A stretch of DNA of 64,000 nt from the NCBI RefSeq assembly GCF_900102915.1, contig NZ_FNGG01000001.1, forward strand, positions 868,001 to 932,000, read 5' to 3'. Shown here one piece after another: positions 50,677-59,676 of this stretch. The notes under the pieces were generated by a model. The model did no database searches. It saw only the letters and a list, made by a program, of their open reading frames with translations, and was not told the DNA's origin. How positions within the stretch are numbered: position 1 is the stretch's first letter; each line of letters opens with the position of its first letter. The DNA is from Salinimicrobium catena (GTDB lineage: Bacteria; Bacteroidota; Bacteroidia; Flavobacteriales; Flavobacteriaceae). The translations under genes were made by a program, and so were the position numbers.

Positions 50677-51640
50677 AGGAGCTATCACCGAATTCATAGA
50701 AAAATATTATAAACACTTTAATGCTGCAGCTCTTGTAGACGCAGCCCAAGCTTATCGCGACCAGCTGGACAAAGGCAACAAGATGATGGTCACTTTGGCC
50801 GGAGCCATGAGTACCGCAGAGATCGGGAAGATCTTTGCCGAAATGATCCGTCAGGACAAGGTGCAGTTCATTTCCTGTACCGGAGCCAACCTGGAAGAGG
50901 ACATCATGAACCTGGTAGCTCATACGCATTATGAAAGGGTTCCTCATTACCGGGATCTTACCCCGCAGGACGAGTGGGACCTGCTTGAGCGTGGACTGAA
51001 CAGGGTAACCGATACCTGTATTCCCGAAGAAGAAGCTTTCCGCAGAATTCAGAAGCATATCGTAAAGATCTGGAAAGATGCTGAAGCAAAGGGAGAAAGA
51101 TATTTTCCGCATGAGTTCATGTACAAGCTGTTGCTGTCTGGTGTGATGGAGGAGTACTACGAGATCGACCTGAAGGACTCCTGGATGTATGCCGCAGCCG
51201 AAAAGAACCTGCCGATTGTCGTTCCGGGATGGGAAGACAGCACCATGGGGAACATTTTTGCTTCTTATGTAATGAAAGGCGAGCTTAAGGCCAGTACCAT
51301 GAAATCAGGGATCGAATATATGGGTTACCTGGCCGACTGGTACACAAAGAATACGGATAAAGGAGTTGGTTTCTTCCAGATTGGGGGAGGAATAGCCGGA
51401 GATTTCCCTATTTGTGTCGTGCCGATGTTATATCAGGATATGGAAATGCATGACATTCCTTTCTGGAGCTATTTCTGCCAGATCTCTGATTCCACCACCA
51501 GTTACGGATCGTATTCAGGAGCCGTGCCCAACGAAAAGATCACCTGGGGTAAACTGGACAAGGACACTCCAAAGTTTGTTATTGAAAGCGATGCCACCAT
51601 TGTGGCGCCGTTGGTCTTTGCCCATATTCTCGGGATGTAG
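50669..51640 (+). CDS. Deoxyhypusine-synthase-family protein of polyamine synthesis
   Basis: The 323-aa protein has the DHS fold motifs LAGAMSTAEIGKIFAEMI (about 43-60), FISCTGANLEEDIMNL (about 69-84), VPGWEDSTMGN (about 189-199), FFQIGGGIAGDFPICVVPML (about 233-252) and the active-site lysine region ITWGKLDKDTPKFVIESDAT (about 290-309). Bacteria lack eIF5A, so it should act on free polyamines, for example making homospermidine or a related triamine. The overlap with agmatinase shows coupling. The precise product is not determined by the sequence. Confidence 0.85.
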   Translation: MSKGAITEFIEKYYKHFNAAALVDAAQAYRDQLDKGNKMMVTLAGAMSTAEIGKIFAEMIRQDKVQFISCTGANLEEDIMNLVAHTHYERVPHYRDLTPQDEWDLLERGLNRVTDTCIPEEEAFRRIQKHIVKIWKDAEAKGERYFPHEFMYKLLLSGVMEEYYEIDLKDSWMYAAAEKNLPIVVPGWEDSTMGNIFASYVMKGELKASTMKSGIEYMGYLADWYTKNTDKGVGFFQIGGGIAGDFPICVVPMLYQDMEMHDIPFWSYFCQISDSTTSYGSYSGAVPNEKITWGKLDKDTPKFVIESDATIVAPLVFAHILGM

Positions 51641-52188
51641 ATCAGAAAAAATATAATTTTAGAAAATCCGGTTTCTGCAAAGTCTCCGGATTTTTTTGTT
51701 CCCGGTTTTTTGCCACGAATGCACGAATCATTTTACTCTTTTTGATCAGTGGGTACCTTGATTTCTTCTGCGGAGTTCTGCGTTATCTGCGGGAAGCTGT
51801 TAGTTTTCGGGGTTTTTTATTTCTGACCTTTCGACTCCGCTCGAGGTGACGTACGAGTTGATTCCGGTTTTTTGCCACGTATTCACGAATATTTTTTTTA
51901 GGCTTCGCCCACTGTAAAAAGAGGAAAAAATCAGTTCATTTGTTAAATATTATTTCCGGAACTTAAATTTTTCCAACTGATTAATTTCAGATATTCTCTT
52001 TTTTTAAATGTCTTTTTCATCACTTTTTTCCTTCGTCAGATACCTTTAAGACTTTCTAATCATTTTCGTATTTTTCGAATGGAGTTAAAGCTAAGCCCTT
52101 TATTCAAAGGAAATGACATGTAGGTGACACCTGAATGTCACCCAAAAAGCGAGCGGTTTCAAGTAGTTTTGCTTTAAACAACATCAAA
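51641..52188. other. Repeat-rich intergenic region
   Basis: It begins with a terminator hairpin (AAATCCGG/CCGGATTT then T7, about 51664-51698). Common flavobacterial intergenic sequences follow: TTTTTTGCCACGAATGCACGAAT at about 51708 and TCGACTCCGCTCGAGGTGACG at 51831. The segment 51838-51892 recurs at 54260-54314. A -7 box TAGTTTTG (52164-52171) precedes the HTH-hydrolase gene. No gene is seen. Confidence 0.6.
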
Positions 52189-53973
52189 ATGGAGAATAAA
52201 AATACACTTGCCGAAAATCTGGTCTATCAGCGAAAATTAAAGGGTTTCTCTCAGAGGGAATTAGCAGACAGAACAAATGTAACGGTGCGTACCATACAAC
52301 GTATCGAAAAAGGGGAAACAGAACCACACCTACAGACCGTCAAATTACTGGCTGCAGCTCTTGAAATAGAGGTAGATGAACTTATGCTGCTTGAAGATCC
52401 CAAAGAAGAGAATATTCAAATGAAGTGGTTGCTTTTACTTCATTCCACCCCTTTCATTGGTTTTGTAATACCGCTTGCCAATATCTTTATTCCCTTGTTC
52501 CTATGGATCCATAAAAGAGAGGATAACAAAGTGTACGAGGAGCACGGTAGAAAGGTGATCAATTTTCAAATTACAATGATCCTTTTCTTCGTGATTTTAC
52601 TTGTGATGGGAATGTTTGTAGGCAGGGTTTTTATGGGTGGAGGATCATTGATAACCCTGGCGGTGTTGATCATTCCTTATGCAACAGTGGTTATGCTGGT
52701 AAACGTTTTTACCGCTATTAACAGCCAAAAAAGCTATTACCCCTTGTCGTTTCCTTTTATTCGGAAAAGAAGTTCCAATAACAAAAAGAACGGAAGGAAG
52801 TTAGCCACTACCTTGCTTTTGTTTTTCTTTCTTTCAGGTGCCGGATTTGCACAGGAGATCGAAAGGCTTGACGGAACAACTATATCAAACGATTCTCTTA
52901 CCCGGCATGCAGAGTACCTGATGGAGGAGGCTAAGGTTCCTGGCATGGGGCTAGCTGTTTTTAATAATAACCACGTGGTCTATGCAGAAGTTCTGGGTTA
53001 TGGAAATAATAATAATGGGAAGGAGCTGAAGGAAAATACCAATATGTATGGAGCATCTTTAAGCAAGGCTGTTTTTACTGTGATTGTCATGAAGCTGGTT
53101 GAGGAGAATGTGATCGACCTTGATACACCCCTGGAATCTTATTTGCCGAAAAAGATATATGAATATGAACCTCAGGCAAAATGGCATGATGATTATTCCG
53201 ATCTTAAAAATGATTCGCTCTACCATAAAATTACCGCCAGGATGTCTCTTGCCCATACCAGCGGTTTTCCTAATTGGAGGTCCCTTGAACCGGATAAGAA
53301 GCTGCGGGTAAAGCAGGAACCGGGGAGTGGGTATATGTATTCAGGCGAAGGAATGGTTTATCTGCAGGTAGTACTGGAAAAGATTACCAGAAAGCCTTTT
53401 GAAGAACTGGCACAGGAGATCGTTTTCAAACCTTTAGGTATGGAGGATTCGAGCTTTGAATGGCAACCGGAATTTGAAGCAGATTACGCCCATGGCCATA
53501 ATAAAAAAGGACAGGCATATAAAAAAGATAAGGACAATGAGTCGCGGGCTCCCAGCACACTGGAGACTACTTTCCAGGATTATAAAAGATTCTTAGTTGC
53601 AGTGTTGAACCGCAAACTTCTAACTGATGACTCGTGGAAAGAAATTTTCAGTCCGCAGGTAAGGATCCGCACTTTGAGACAATTCGGACCCCTGGCACAG
53701 GAAGAAGGGGATCTGAATGATGATATTGAAATGTCTTATGGACTAGGTTCAGGATTGTTTAAAACACCATATGGTTGGGCAGTTTCAAAAGGAGGCCATG
53801 GTAGCGGATTTGAGCATTATTCTGTGCTTTTTCCCGAAGTAGGAAAAGGCATTCTCATCATGACGAATAGTGAAAACGGAGAAAGCATCTTTAAGGAACT
53901 GCTGGAGGTGGCTTTAAAAGAAGTTTACACTCCCTGGGAATGGAAAAATTATATTCCCTATGACCAGGAATAG
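52189..53973 (+). CDS. XRE-type HTH / membrane / serine hydrolase (beta-lactamase-like) fusion
   Basis: I start at the ATG at 52189 (594 aa), because the -7 box TAGTTTTG at 52164 lies within the longer frame. Residues 1-65 are a Cro/C1 HTH (LKGFSQRELADRTNVTVRTIQRIEKGE). About 80-185 hold three or four transmembrane helices of DUF4870 type. About 208-228 is a further hydrophobic or signal-like segment ending GAGFAQ. The remainder is a class C beta-lactamase-type hydrolase with S-x-x-K in GASLSKAVF (about 286-294), YSGEG (about 384-388) and GGHGSGF near the end. An inside-DNA-binding and outside-hydrolase topology is implied. Single frame, no break. Confidence 0.85.
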   Translation: MENKNTLAENLVYQRKLKGFSQRELADRTNVTVRTIQRIEKGETEPHLQTVKLLAAALEIEVDELMLLEDPKEENIQMKWLLLLHSTPFIGFVIPLANIFIPLFLWIHKREDNKVYEEHGRKVINFQITMILFFVILLVMGMFVGRVFMGGGSLITLAVLIIPYATVVMLVNVFTAINSQKSYYPLSFPFIRKRSSNNKKNGRKLATTLLLFFFLSGAGFAQEIERLDGTTISNDSLTRHAEYLMEEAKVPGMGLAVFNNNHVVYAEVLGYGNNNNGKELKENTNMYGASLSKAVFTVIVMKLVEENVIDLDTPLESYLPKKIYEYEPQAKWHDDYSDLKNDSLYHKITARMSLAHTSGFPNWRSLEPDKKLRVKQEPGSGYMYSGEGMVYLQVVLEKITRKPFEELAQEIVFKPLGMEDSSFEWQPEFEADYAHGHNKKGQAYKKDKDNESRAPSTLETTFQDYKRFLVAVLNRKLLTDDSWKEIFSPQVRIRTLRQFGPLAQEEGDLNDDIEMSYGLGSGLFKTPYGWAVSKGGHGSGFEHYSVLFPEVGKGILIMTNSENGESIFKELLEVALKEVYTPWEWKNYIPYDQE

Positions 53974-54440
53974 TTTTTTAGCCTGAAGCTGCGAGAAGGA
54001 TATATCCTCATCCCTCTAAATTGGGGTTCTTAACCACGGATGCACGAATGATTTGTTTTCTCCTGAATTATTCGGAAGGTTTAATCCTTCCAATCTTCAA
54101 ATAGATTTTCCTGTTGATCTTAGCAGAATCTCTTTGTGCTCTTTTTTACTCTTATTTTCCTTTGAGTGAAACGTTTTGAGAAAAATTCATCTTTATTTTT
54201 CTGCGCCCTCTGCGGAAACTTTGCGGACTCTGCGTGAAACTATTTCTCACTTCTTGATTCCGCTCGAGGTGACGTACGAGTTGCTTCCGGTTTTTTGCCA
54301 CGAATTCACGAATATCTTTTTCAAGGCAGAATTTTTTCGTGGTCTTCCTTTTGACTCTATGGCCTCTGTGTGAAAAAGTGATCTGCGGAAATCTGCGCCC
54401 TCTGCGGGAAAGCTTTTGCGCCCTTTGCGAGAAATCCGGC
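53974..54440. other. Repeat-rich intergenic region
   Basis: It holds a second copy of the 51838-51892 segment (at 54260-54314), a GGATGCACGAATGATTTG unit near 54037 and several CTCTGCGGAAA / TCTGCGCCCTCTGCGG repeats (54200-54235, 54385-54435). No gene is apparent; a short open frame from 54176 is composed of these repeats. Confidence 0.6.
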
Positions 54441-55781
54441 TTATTTCAATGCTTTCCGAGGCAAAGCAACTCTACTTCTTGTAAGAACTTCATATCCCAT
54501 TACTCCAAAAACGACCAGGTATTCCACAGCAACCAGCCACAGGTTCTCTTCAAAAGCCGGATGGGCATAAGCTGAATAACTAAGGATCACCATCAGGCTC
54601 CAGGCCAAAGCAAATCGGTACCGGGTAAAGATCGAAATGAGCAGGGGAGTGACAAGGTACCATGGATGCACAGTTGTGGCCAGGAACAGGTAAACGCTAA
54701 TACTGAGCAGCATTGAGGTGAGTAACCCCGGAAGGTTTTTGTTTTGAGAACCGGAAGCTTTTAAAAGCACAAAAATGAACACCAGTAGACCGAGCACAGG
54801 TCCGGCAGATTGGATTACGTTATAGCCTTGCACCTGGAATCCTATCCACCTGATGAGATAATAAAGACTGGCATTGAATTCGAATTTTTGAAACCATAGT
54901 CCAATACTGGCTGCATAGTTGTTGAAAAATTCTGCGGAAAGGAAAGGCAGGTAGAACAGCAGCATTACCAGGCCCACCAATCCGTAAAAGGCAATTGCAT
55001 TTTTTAATTTCCGGTACCTGAAAAGGAGCGGAAGAAAGAGCAGGGGAATCAATTTTACCAAAACGGAACCCGCAAAAAGGATGGCCCCGGTCATCCATTT
55101 CTTCCGGTGTAGAAAATAGAGTGATGCCAGTAGGAAAAAGGCCATCACTCCTTCAAAATGCAGGTTTCCGGTAAGTTCTATGATGATGAAGGGATTAAGA
55201 AGGTACCAGAAAATACGGTTTTCGGGCAGGTTCAAATTCCGAAGCAGTTTTCTTCCGAAGTAATAGATACCAACATCAGCGGTAATAATAAGGATTCGCA
55301 GGACCATGACCCCTCCCAAAATGCTTTTGCCACCTAAGAAGACAGCCAGTGCAAAGAGAAATTGGTTCAGCGGCGGATAGTTGGTGGGATTCCCCGCACT
55401 TAAGTCGCCCATTCCGTTAAATAGCGTCTGTACCCCTGCTATTGGTGGATCAATGATCAATTCATTTGGCGTGAAGAGGTATGGGTTGATCCCTTCAAGA
55501 AGCAATTTCCCGTCCCAGATGAAGCGGTAGAAATCCTGAGACAGGTTGGGGATGGCAAACAGGAAGATCAGTCTGAAAATTATGGCCACCCCAAGAAGAA
55601 TTCTGAAATTCTGTTTTTCAAGCTGAAAGATCTTCCAGCTCAAAAAGAACAGGGCGCCATAGAGGCTAATGAGTTTTATAAGGTCTGTTCTTTGCAGGTC
55701 ATAAGCAAAAGCAGCGTAAAAAGCGCAGCTTATAAGCAGCAGGAGAAGTGGGGTCTTGTGTATGCTTAGAAGCTTTTTCAT
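54441..55781 (-). CDS. GT87-like polytopic glycosyltransferase (mannosyltransferase family)
   Basis: The 446-aa membrane protein has about 11 transmembrane helices. An early periplasmic loop contains SQDFYRFIWDGKLLLEGINPYLFTP (about 79-103), with the D-x-x-x-F-W-D-G pattern of GT-C glycosyltransferases, followed by NYPPLNQFLFAL (about 133-144). Such enzymes use a polyprenyl-phosphate sugar donor. It overlaps the GT2 gene upstream by 4 bp and is the last gene of the operon. Confidence 0.82.
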   Translation of the reverse strand: MKKLLSIHKTPLLLLLISCAFYAAFAYDLQRTDLIKLISLYGALFFLSWKIFQLEKQNFRILLGVAIIFRLIFLFAIPNLSQDFYRFIWDGKLLLEGINPYLFTPNELIIDPPIAGVQTLFNGMGDLSAGNPTNYPPLNQFLFALAVFLGGKSILGGVMVLRILIITADVGIYYFGRKLLRNLNLPENRIFWYLLNPFIIIELTGNLHFEGVMAFFLLASLYFLHRKKWMTGAILFAGSVLVKLIPLLFLPLLFRYRKLKNAIAFYGLVGLVMLLFYLPFLSAEFFNNYAASIGLWFQKFEFNASLYYLIRWIGFQVQGYNVIQSAGPVLGLLVFIFVLLKASGSQNKNLPGLLTSMLLSISVYLFLATTVHPWYLVTPLLISIFTRYRFALAWSLMVILSYSAYAHPAFEENLWLVAVEYLVVFGVMGYEVLTRSRVALPRKALK

Positions 55782-57277
55782 TTTCCTCCAGACCTAACCG
55801 GTTTTGAAAACCTGTTAGGTCTCCAGAACGTAATATTTAAAGAAGTAAAAACCACATAAGAAAACCCGAAGAACAGCATCAGGTGAAACAGGATGAGGCT
55901 GTAATTATCAATCACAAAAGCCGAAAACACGGCATAACCAAAAAGGAAGATCATGCATATTTCCAGCAATAACTGGAATGAGACCCTGAAAGGTTCCAGC
56001 CCCAGGACTTTTTCCCTGCCTCTAATGTTAAATTTCGGCGTCCTGATGAATTCGCTTCTTTTTCCAAAATGTCCTTCCAGCACCGCCCTGGTATTATGAA
56101 TGGAAAAGCCCATTGCGATCGAGAAAAAAGTGAAGAACAGTACTGAGAACCTCAGCAATGATCGCCAGTTGTATCCATTGATCCTCGCAAAGGTTACCCA
56201 GTAGGAAATGAAAAATATAATTGTGCTAATGCTGAAGAACAGCATGATGTCGATGAAGATCTGCCGATTTCCGTCGTTCGAGATGAACAGAACCGGAACA
56301 CTTAAAACTGCCAGCAGCAACACAAGAAGGAACAGGCTGCTGTTGAGCAGGTGAAAGAAACTATGAATCCTTGTTCCCAGGGAGATCCCTTTATTTAGCC
56401 AAAGTTTCTTATAGTTCTTTTGAAAATTTTCTGCTGCACCTTTGTTCCACCTGAATTGCTGCGAACGGGCGGCAGAAATGGTTATGGGAAGTTCTGCCGG
56501 GGCTTCCACTTCTTCAAGATATTTGAATTTCCAGCCTTTGAGCTGGGCTCTGTAACTCAGGTCCAGGTCTTCGGTAAGGGTGTCACCTTGCCAGTTGCCG
56601 GCATCCAGGATGCACTGCTTTCGCCAGATACCTGCCGTGCCGTTGAAGTTGATGAAATGATCGCCGCAATTCCTGCCCGTTTGTTCCAGGATGAAATGAA
56701 AGTCCAGTAAAAAGGCCTGCAGTTGTGTTAGCAGGGAATAATTGCGGTTGAGGTGGCCCCAGCGGGTCTGTACCACCCCAATTTCCTTATCCTCGAACCA
56801 CGGAAGTGTCTTATGTAACCAGTCTTTCTTCGGAAGAAAATCGGAGTCAAAAATGGCAATGAATTCCGCTTTTGCGGATTCCAATCCTTCCTTTAGAGCC
56901 CCAGCTTTGAAACCGACCCTGTTTGTGCGACACAAATGTTTAATATCTATACCTTTTTGCTGAAGGTCGGTAATGATCGCCGCTGTGAGCTCCACGGAAT
57001 CATCTGTGGAATCGTCCAGCACCTGGATCTCGAGTTTTTCCGAAGGATAATCTATTTCGGAAATATTTTTCAGCAGCCGCTCTATTACCGGCTTCTCATT
57101 GTAAATGGGCAGCTGAATGGTGACAAATGGGAGATCAGATAAAGTGGAAAAATGCTTTTTTTTATTGCTTTTTCGAGCCTTCAGGTAATTCAAAAGAAGT
57201 TGCAGCTGTACCAGGCTGTAGAGAAAAATGAGGAACAGCAGGAAAACGAACAAAAAAAGGATCGCAGAAGCCATCAT
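55778..57277 (-). CDS. Membrane family-2 glycosyltransferase (cellulose/glucomannan synthase-like)
   Basis: The 499-aa protein has an N-terminal hydrophobic helix and a GT2 domain with VTIQLPIYNE (about 51-60), VLDDSTDDS (about 85-93), FDSDFLP (about 143-149), TLTEDLDLSYRAQLKGW (about 234-250) and QQFRWNKGA (about 273-281). About four C-terminal transmembrane helices follow. D, DxD, TED and QxxRW are all present, so it should be active. It makes or modifies a lipid- or polymer-linked sugar at the inner membrane. It overlaps neighbours on both sides by 4 bp. Confidence 0.88.
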   Translation of the reverse strand: MMASAILFLFVFLLFLIFLYSLVQLQLLLNYLKARKSNKKKHFSTLSDLPFVTIQLPIYNEKPVIERLLKNISEIDYPSEKLEIQVLDDSTDDSVELTAAIITDLQQKGIDIKHLCRTNRVGFKAGALKEGLESAKAEFIAIFDSDFLPKKDWLHKTLPWFEDKEIGVVQTRWGHLNRNYSLLTQLQAFLLDFHFILEQTGRNCGDHFINFNGTAGIWRKQCILDAGNWQGDTLTEDLDLSYRAQLKGWKFKYLEEVEAPAELPITISAARSQQFRWNKGAAENFQKNYKKLWLNKGISLGTRIHSFFHLLNSSLFLLVLLLAVLSVPVLFISNDGNRQIFIDIMLFFSISTIIFFISYWVTFARINGYNWRSLLRFSVLFFTFFSIAMGFSIHNTRAVLEGHFGKRSEFIRTPKFNIRGREKVLGLEPFRVSFQLLLEICMIFLFGYAVFSAFVIDNYSLILFHLMLFFGFSYVVFTSLNITFWRPNRFSKPVRSGGK

Positions 57278-57963
57278 TTGAAACTGTATTTAAAGATCCA
57301 CCAAAGGATCTTGGCGCCGGCCATAAAGGCCCCTTTGACGGTTCCCGAAACTTTAGAAATACCTATCCTGTTCCGGTAATGAACGGGTACTTCCCGATAA
57401 GAATATTTTTTCTTAAGCGCCTTAAGCTGCATTTCTACCGTCCAGCCGTAGGTCTTGTCTTCCATTTCCAGGGCCAGCAGCTTTCGGTATTTTATCGCCC
57501 TGAAAGGACCGAGGTCTGTGAACCGGGCACCAAAAAATAATTTCATCAGGGCAGTGGCCAGCCAATTCCCGAATATCTGCGGAAAGGTCATCGCGCCTTT
57601 TTCCCTCCACCTCGCTACGCGGGCACCTATCACCAGGTCAACATCTTCATTAATAATGGGCGCTACGATCTTCTCCAGTTCTTCGGGATAATCGCTGTAG
57701 TCGCCATCTAAAAATACGATAATTTCAGGGGATTCCGGTTGTGCTGCGACGTATTCCATTCCCTTTAAACAGGCATAGCCGTACCCTTTCCTTGTTTCTG
57801 AAAGTACGTTAGCGCCTGCTTTGCGCGCATTCTCTTCGGTGGCATCGGTGGAATTGTTGCTCACCACGATGACTTCATCAACTAATTCGGGGATATCCTT
57901 TATCACATGGCCAATGGAATCGGCTTCATTGTAGGCGGGAATGATAACTTTAATAAGAGGCAT
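57274..57963 (-). CDS. Family-2 glycosyltransferase (dolichyl-phosphate mannosyltransferase-like)
   Basis: The 229-aa protein has IIPAYNEADSIGHVI (about 7-21), VVSNNSTDATEENA, VFLDGDYSDYPEEL (D-x-D, about 83-96) and the conserved FTDLGPFRAIKYRKLLALEMEDKTYGWTVEMQ (about 148-179). It resembles DPM1/GtrB-like enzymes that charge a lipid carrier with sugar. That fits the GT-C protein two genes later, which would use such a donor. It lies 128 bp downstream of the polyferredoxin gene. Confidence 0.88.
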   Translation of the reverse strand: MPLIKVIIPAYNEADSIGHVIKDIPELVDEVIVVSNNSTDATEENARKAGANVLSETRKGYGYACLKGMEYVAAQPESPEIIVFLDGDYSDYPEELEKIVAPIINEDVDLVIGARVARWREKGAMTFPQIFGNWLATALMKLFFGARFTDLGPFRAIKYRKLLALEMEDKTYGWTVEMQLKALKKKYSYREVPVHYRNRIGISKVSGTVKGAFMAGAKILWWIFKYSFK

Positions 57964-58091
57964 GTTACAAAGAAAGCTATTCTAAAATTTATTCCAATTT
58001 TAAAGTTCAGGATTTAGAAAGGTTGCCAGTGGCCTGTTGCCAGTCTGATCTACCTGGCCGATTTGGAATTTGGTGCTTGAAACATTGGTGC

Positions 58092-59669
58092 TTATAATTT
58101 TCTGGTAGCTTTCTTCTGCTGTTGAATCAAATCAAGTAAATCCACATCATTCCCCAGAAGCACCGCATCTCCATTGATCCTGCCTTCACGTGGTCCGTTC
58201 TCCAGTTTGAGTACGCCACGCGGACAAACCGCGGAGCAAATTCCGCAGCCCACACAGCTGGAGCGCACGATATTTTCCCCTTTTTGGGCGTAAGACCTTA
58301 CATCTATCCCCATCTCGCAGTAGGTGGAGCAGTTTCCGCAGGAGATACACTGCCCGCCATTAGTGGTGATCCTGAAGCGGGAGAACAGCCGCTGCTGCAT
58401 GCCCAGCACCGCTGCCATGGGGCACCCAAAACGGCACCAGACCCGGTTCCCGAAAATGGGATAAAAGCCGACGCCAATAACCCCTGAAAAAGCGGCCCCG
58501 ATAAAAAATCCATACCATTCTCTTAACAGATGTCCGTAACTATAACCGGTGGAGTAGTATAAAGCGATGATGGCCAGAATGATCACGAAATATCCAACAG
58601 CGCCGTATTTGGCATCTTTGGCCAGTTCTTTTCTTTTAAAGATCATGATGCCTGCGAAGAGCAGGGTCAGAAATCCGGCAACTCCTATCAAAAAAGCATC
58701 TTTTGTGAGCCAGTATTTTCCAGGGTTTTCATTGAGAAAACTGTAGACCACGGCAGTGGTCATGATCACGACCAAAACCAGGATCGTATGGATCAGCCAT
58801 CTTTCGAGCATCCAGCTTTTTCGGGATTTGTCTGAGAGGTGACGGTAAGGATCGCCGGCAGTCTCTGCCAGGCCTCCGCACCCGCAAACCCATGAACAAT
58901 ACCATCTTTTTCCGTAGAAATAGGTGAGGATAGGAGTGATGAGAAAAATGGAAGCCAGCCCGAAGCCCAGCATGATCATCCCCACAGTGCCCGCCGAAAA
59001 GAATTCATTCAGCTTATAGCCGGCAAAAAGATCATAATTAAGCGGCCATACCACATTTGGGTTATAGTAAGGCTGGTTGAGGCGGATGAGGATCTCGGGG
59101 ATCAAAAAAGCAAAACCCAATTGAAAGAACATCACTGAAAAGGTCCTTATTTTTTCATACTTGTTGTGCCGGTACTTCAGGAGAAATTTATACCCGAAAG
59201 CCAGAATAGCCAAAGTGTATAATGTCCCGTAAACGAACCACTGGCTGGCATCGTTACCACTTATAAAGTTGCTTAAAGGGTCAAAAAGGGCAACTATTCC
59301 GGTGTTTTCCCCGTCGGGATTGTAGCCCAGGTACTGCGGATACCAGTACAATACGATGTAAAAGAGGGTAAGCAGAATTCCGGTACCCCACGCAAATACT
59401 CCCCGGGAGGTCATATTCTTGAACCAGACGCCGTCATTCTTAATGCCTGCAGGTTTTCCGCGGTATTGATCATTTGCAAAGATCACTACGCCGGCGGCGA
59501 TCAATCCCAGGGATAACCACAGAAAATACCCTGGCAGGGGAACGTTAAGTATGCTTAGAAAGAGAAAGAAGATCCCTGTCCAGCCAAGGCCTGTTGCAAC
59601 TTTCTGAATTAAAGAAAGCCTTTTGGGTGCTTCTCCCGTAAGGGACATGTTATGTTCTATGTGGGCCAT
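58092..59669 (-). CDS. Membrane polyferredoxin (NapH/NosR-like 4Fe-4S protein)
   Basis: The 525-aa protein has about ten transmembrane helices. Two cytosolic-face Cys motifs follow, CSWVCGCGG (about 252-260) and CRFGCPMAA (about 411-419), typical of NapH/NosR-like proteins. Two ferredoxin clusters come next, CISCGNCSTYCEMG (about 444-457) and CVGCGICSAVCPRG (about 475-488). It probably passes electrons from a quinol or cytosolic donor to a partner. The partner may be the flavoprotein encoded 8 bp upstream. It belongs to the arsenosugar-linked gene string. Confidence 0.85.
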   Translation of the reverse strand: MAHIEHNMSLTGEAPKRLSLIQKVATGLGWTGIFFLFLSILNVPLPGYFLWLSLGLIAAGVVIFANDQYRGKPAGIKNDGVWFKNMTSRGVFAWGTGILLTLFYIVLYWYPQYLGYNPDGENTGIVALFDPLSNFISGNDASQWFVYGTLYTLAILAFGYKFLLKYRHNKYEKIRTFSVMFFQLGFAFLIPEILIRLNQPYYNPNVVWPLNYDLFAGYKLNEFFSAGTVGMIMLGFGLASIFLITPILTYFYGKRWYCSWVCGCGGLAETAGDPYRHLSDKSRKSWMLERWLIHTILVLVVIMTTAVVYSFLNENPGKYWLTKDAFLIGVAGFLTLLFAGIMIFKRKELAKDAKYGAVGYFVIILAIIALYYSTGYSYGHLLREWYGFFIGAAFSGVIGVGFYPIFGNRVWCRFGCPMAAVLGMQQRLFSRFRITTNGGQCISCGNCSTYCEMGIDVRSYAQKGENIVRSSCVGCGICSAVCPRGVLKLENGPREGRINGDAVLLGNDVDLLDLIQQQKKATRKL

Positions 59670-59676
59670 AAATTTT

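Noticed and set aside
51641..52188. Riboswitch or small RNA in the long intergenic gap
   Set aside because: Apart from the terminator after the deoxyhypusine-synthase-like gene and dispersed intergenic repeats, no known riboswitch core or conserved structure could be recognised.
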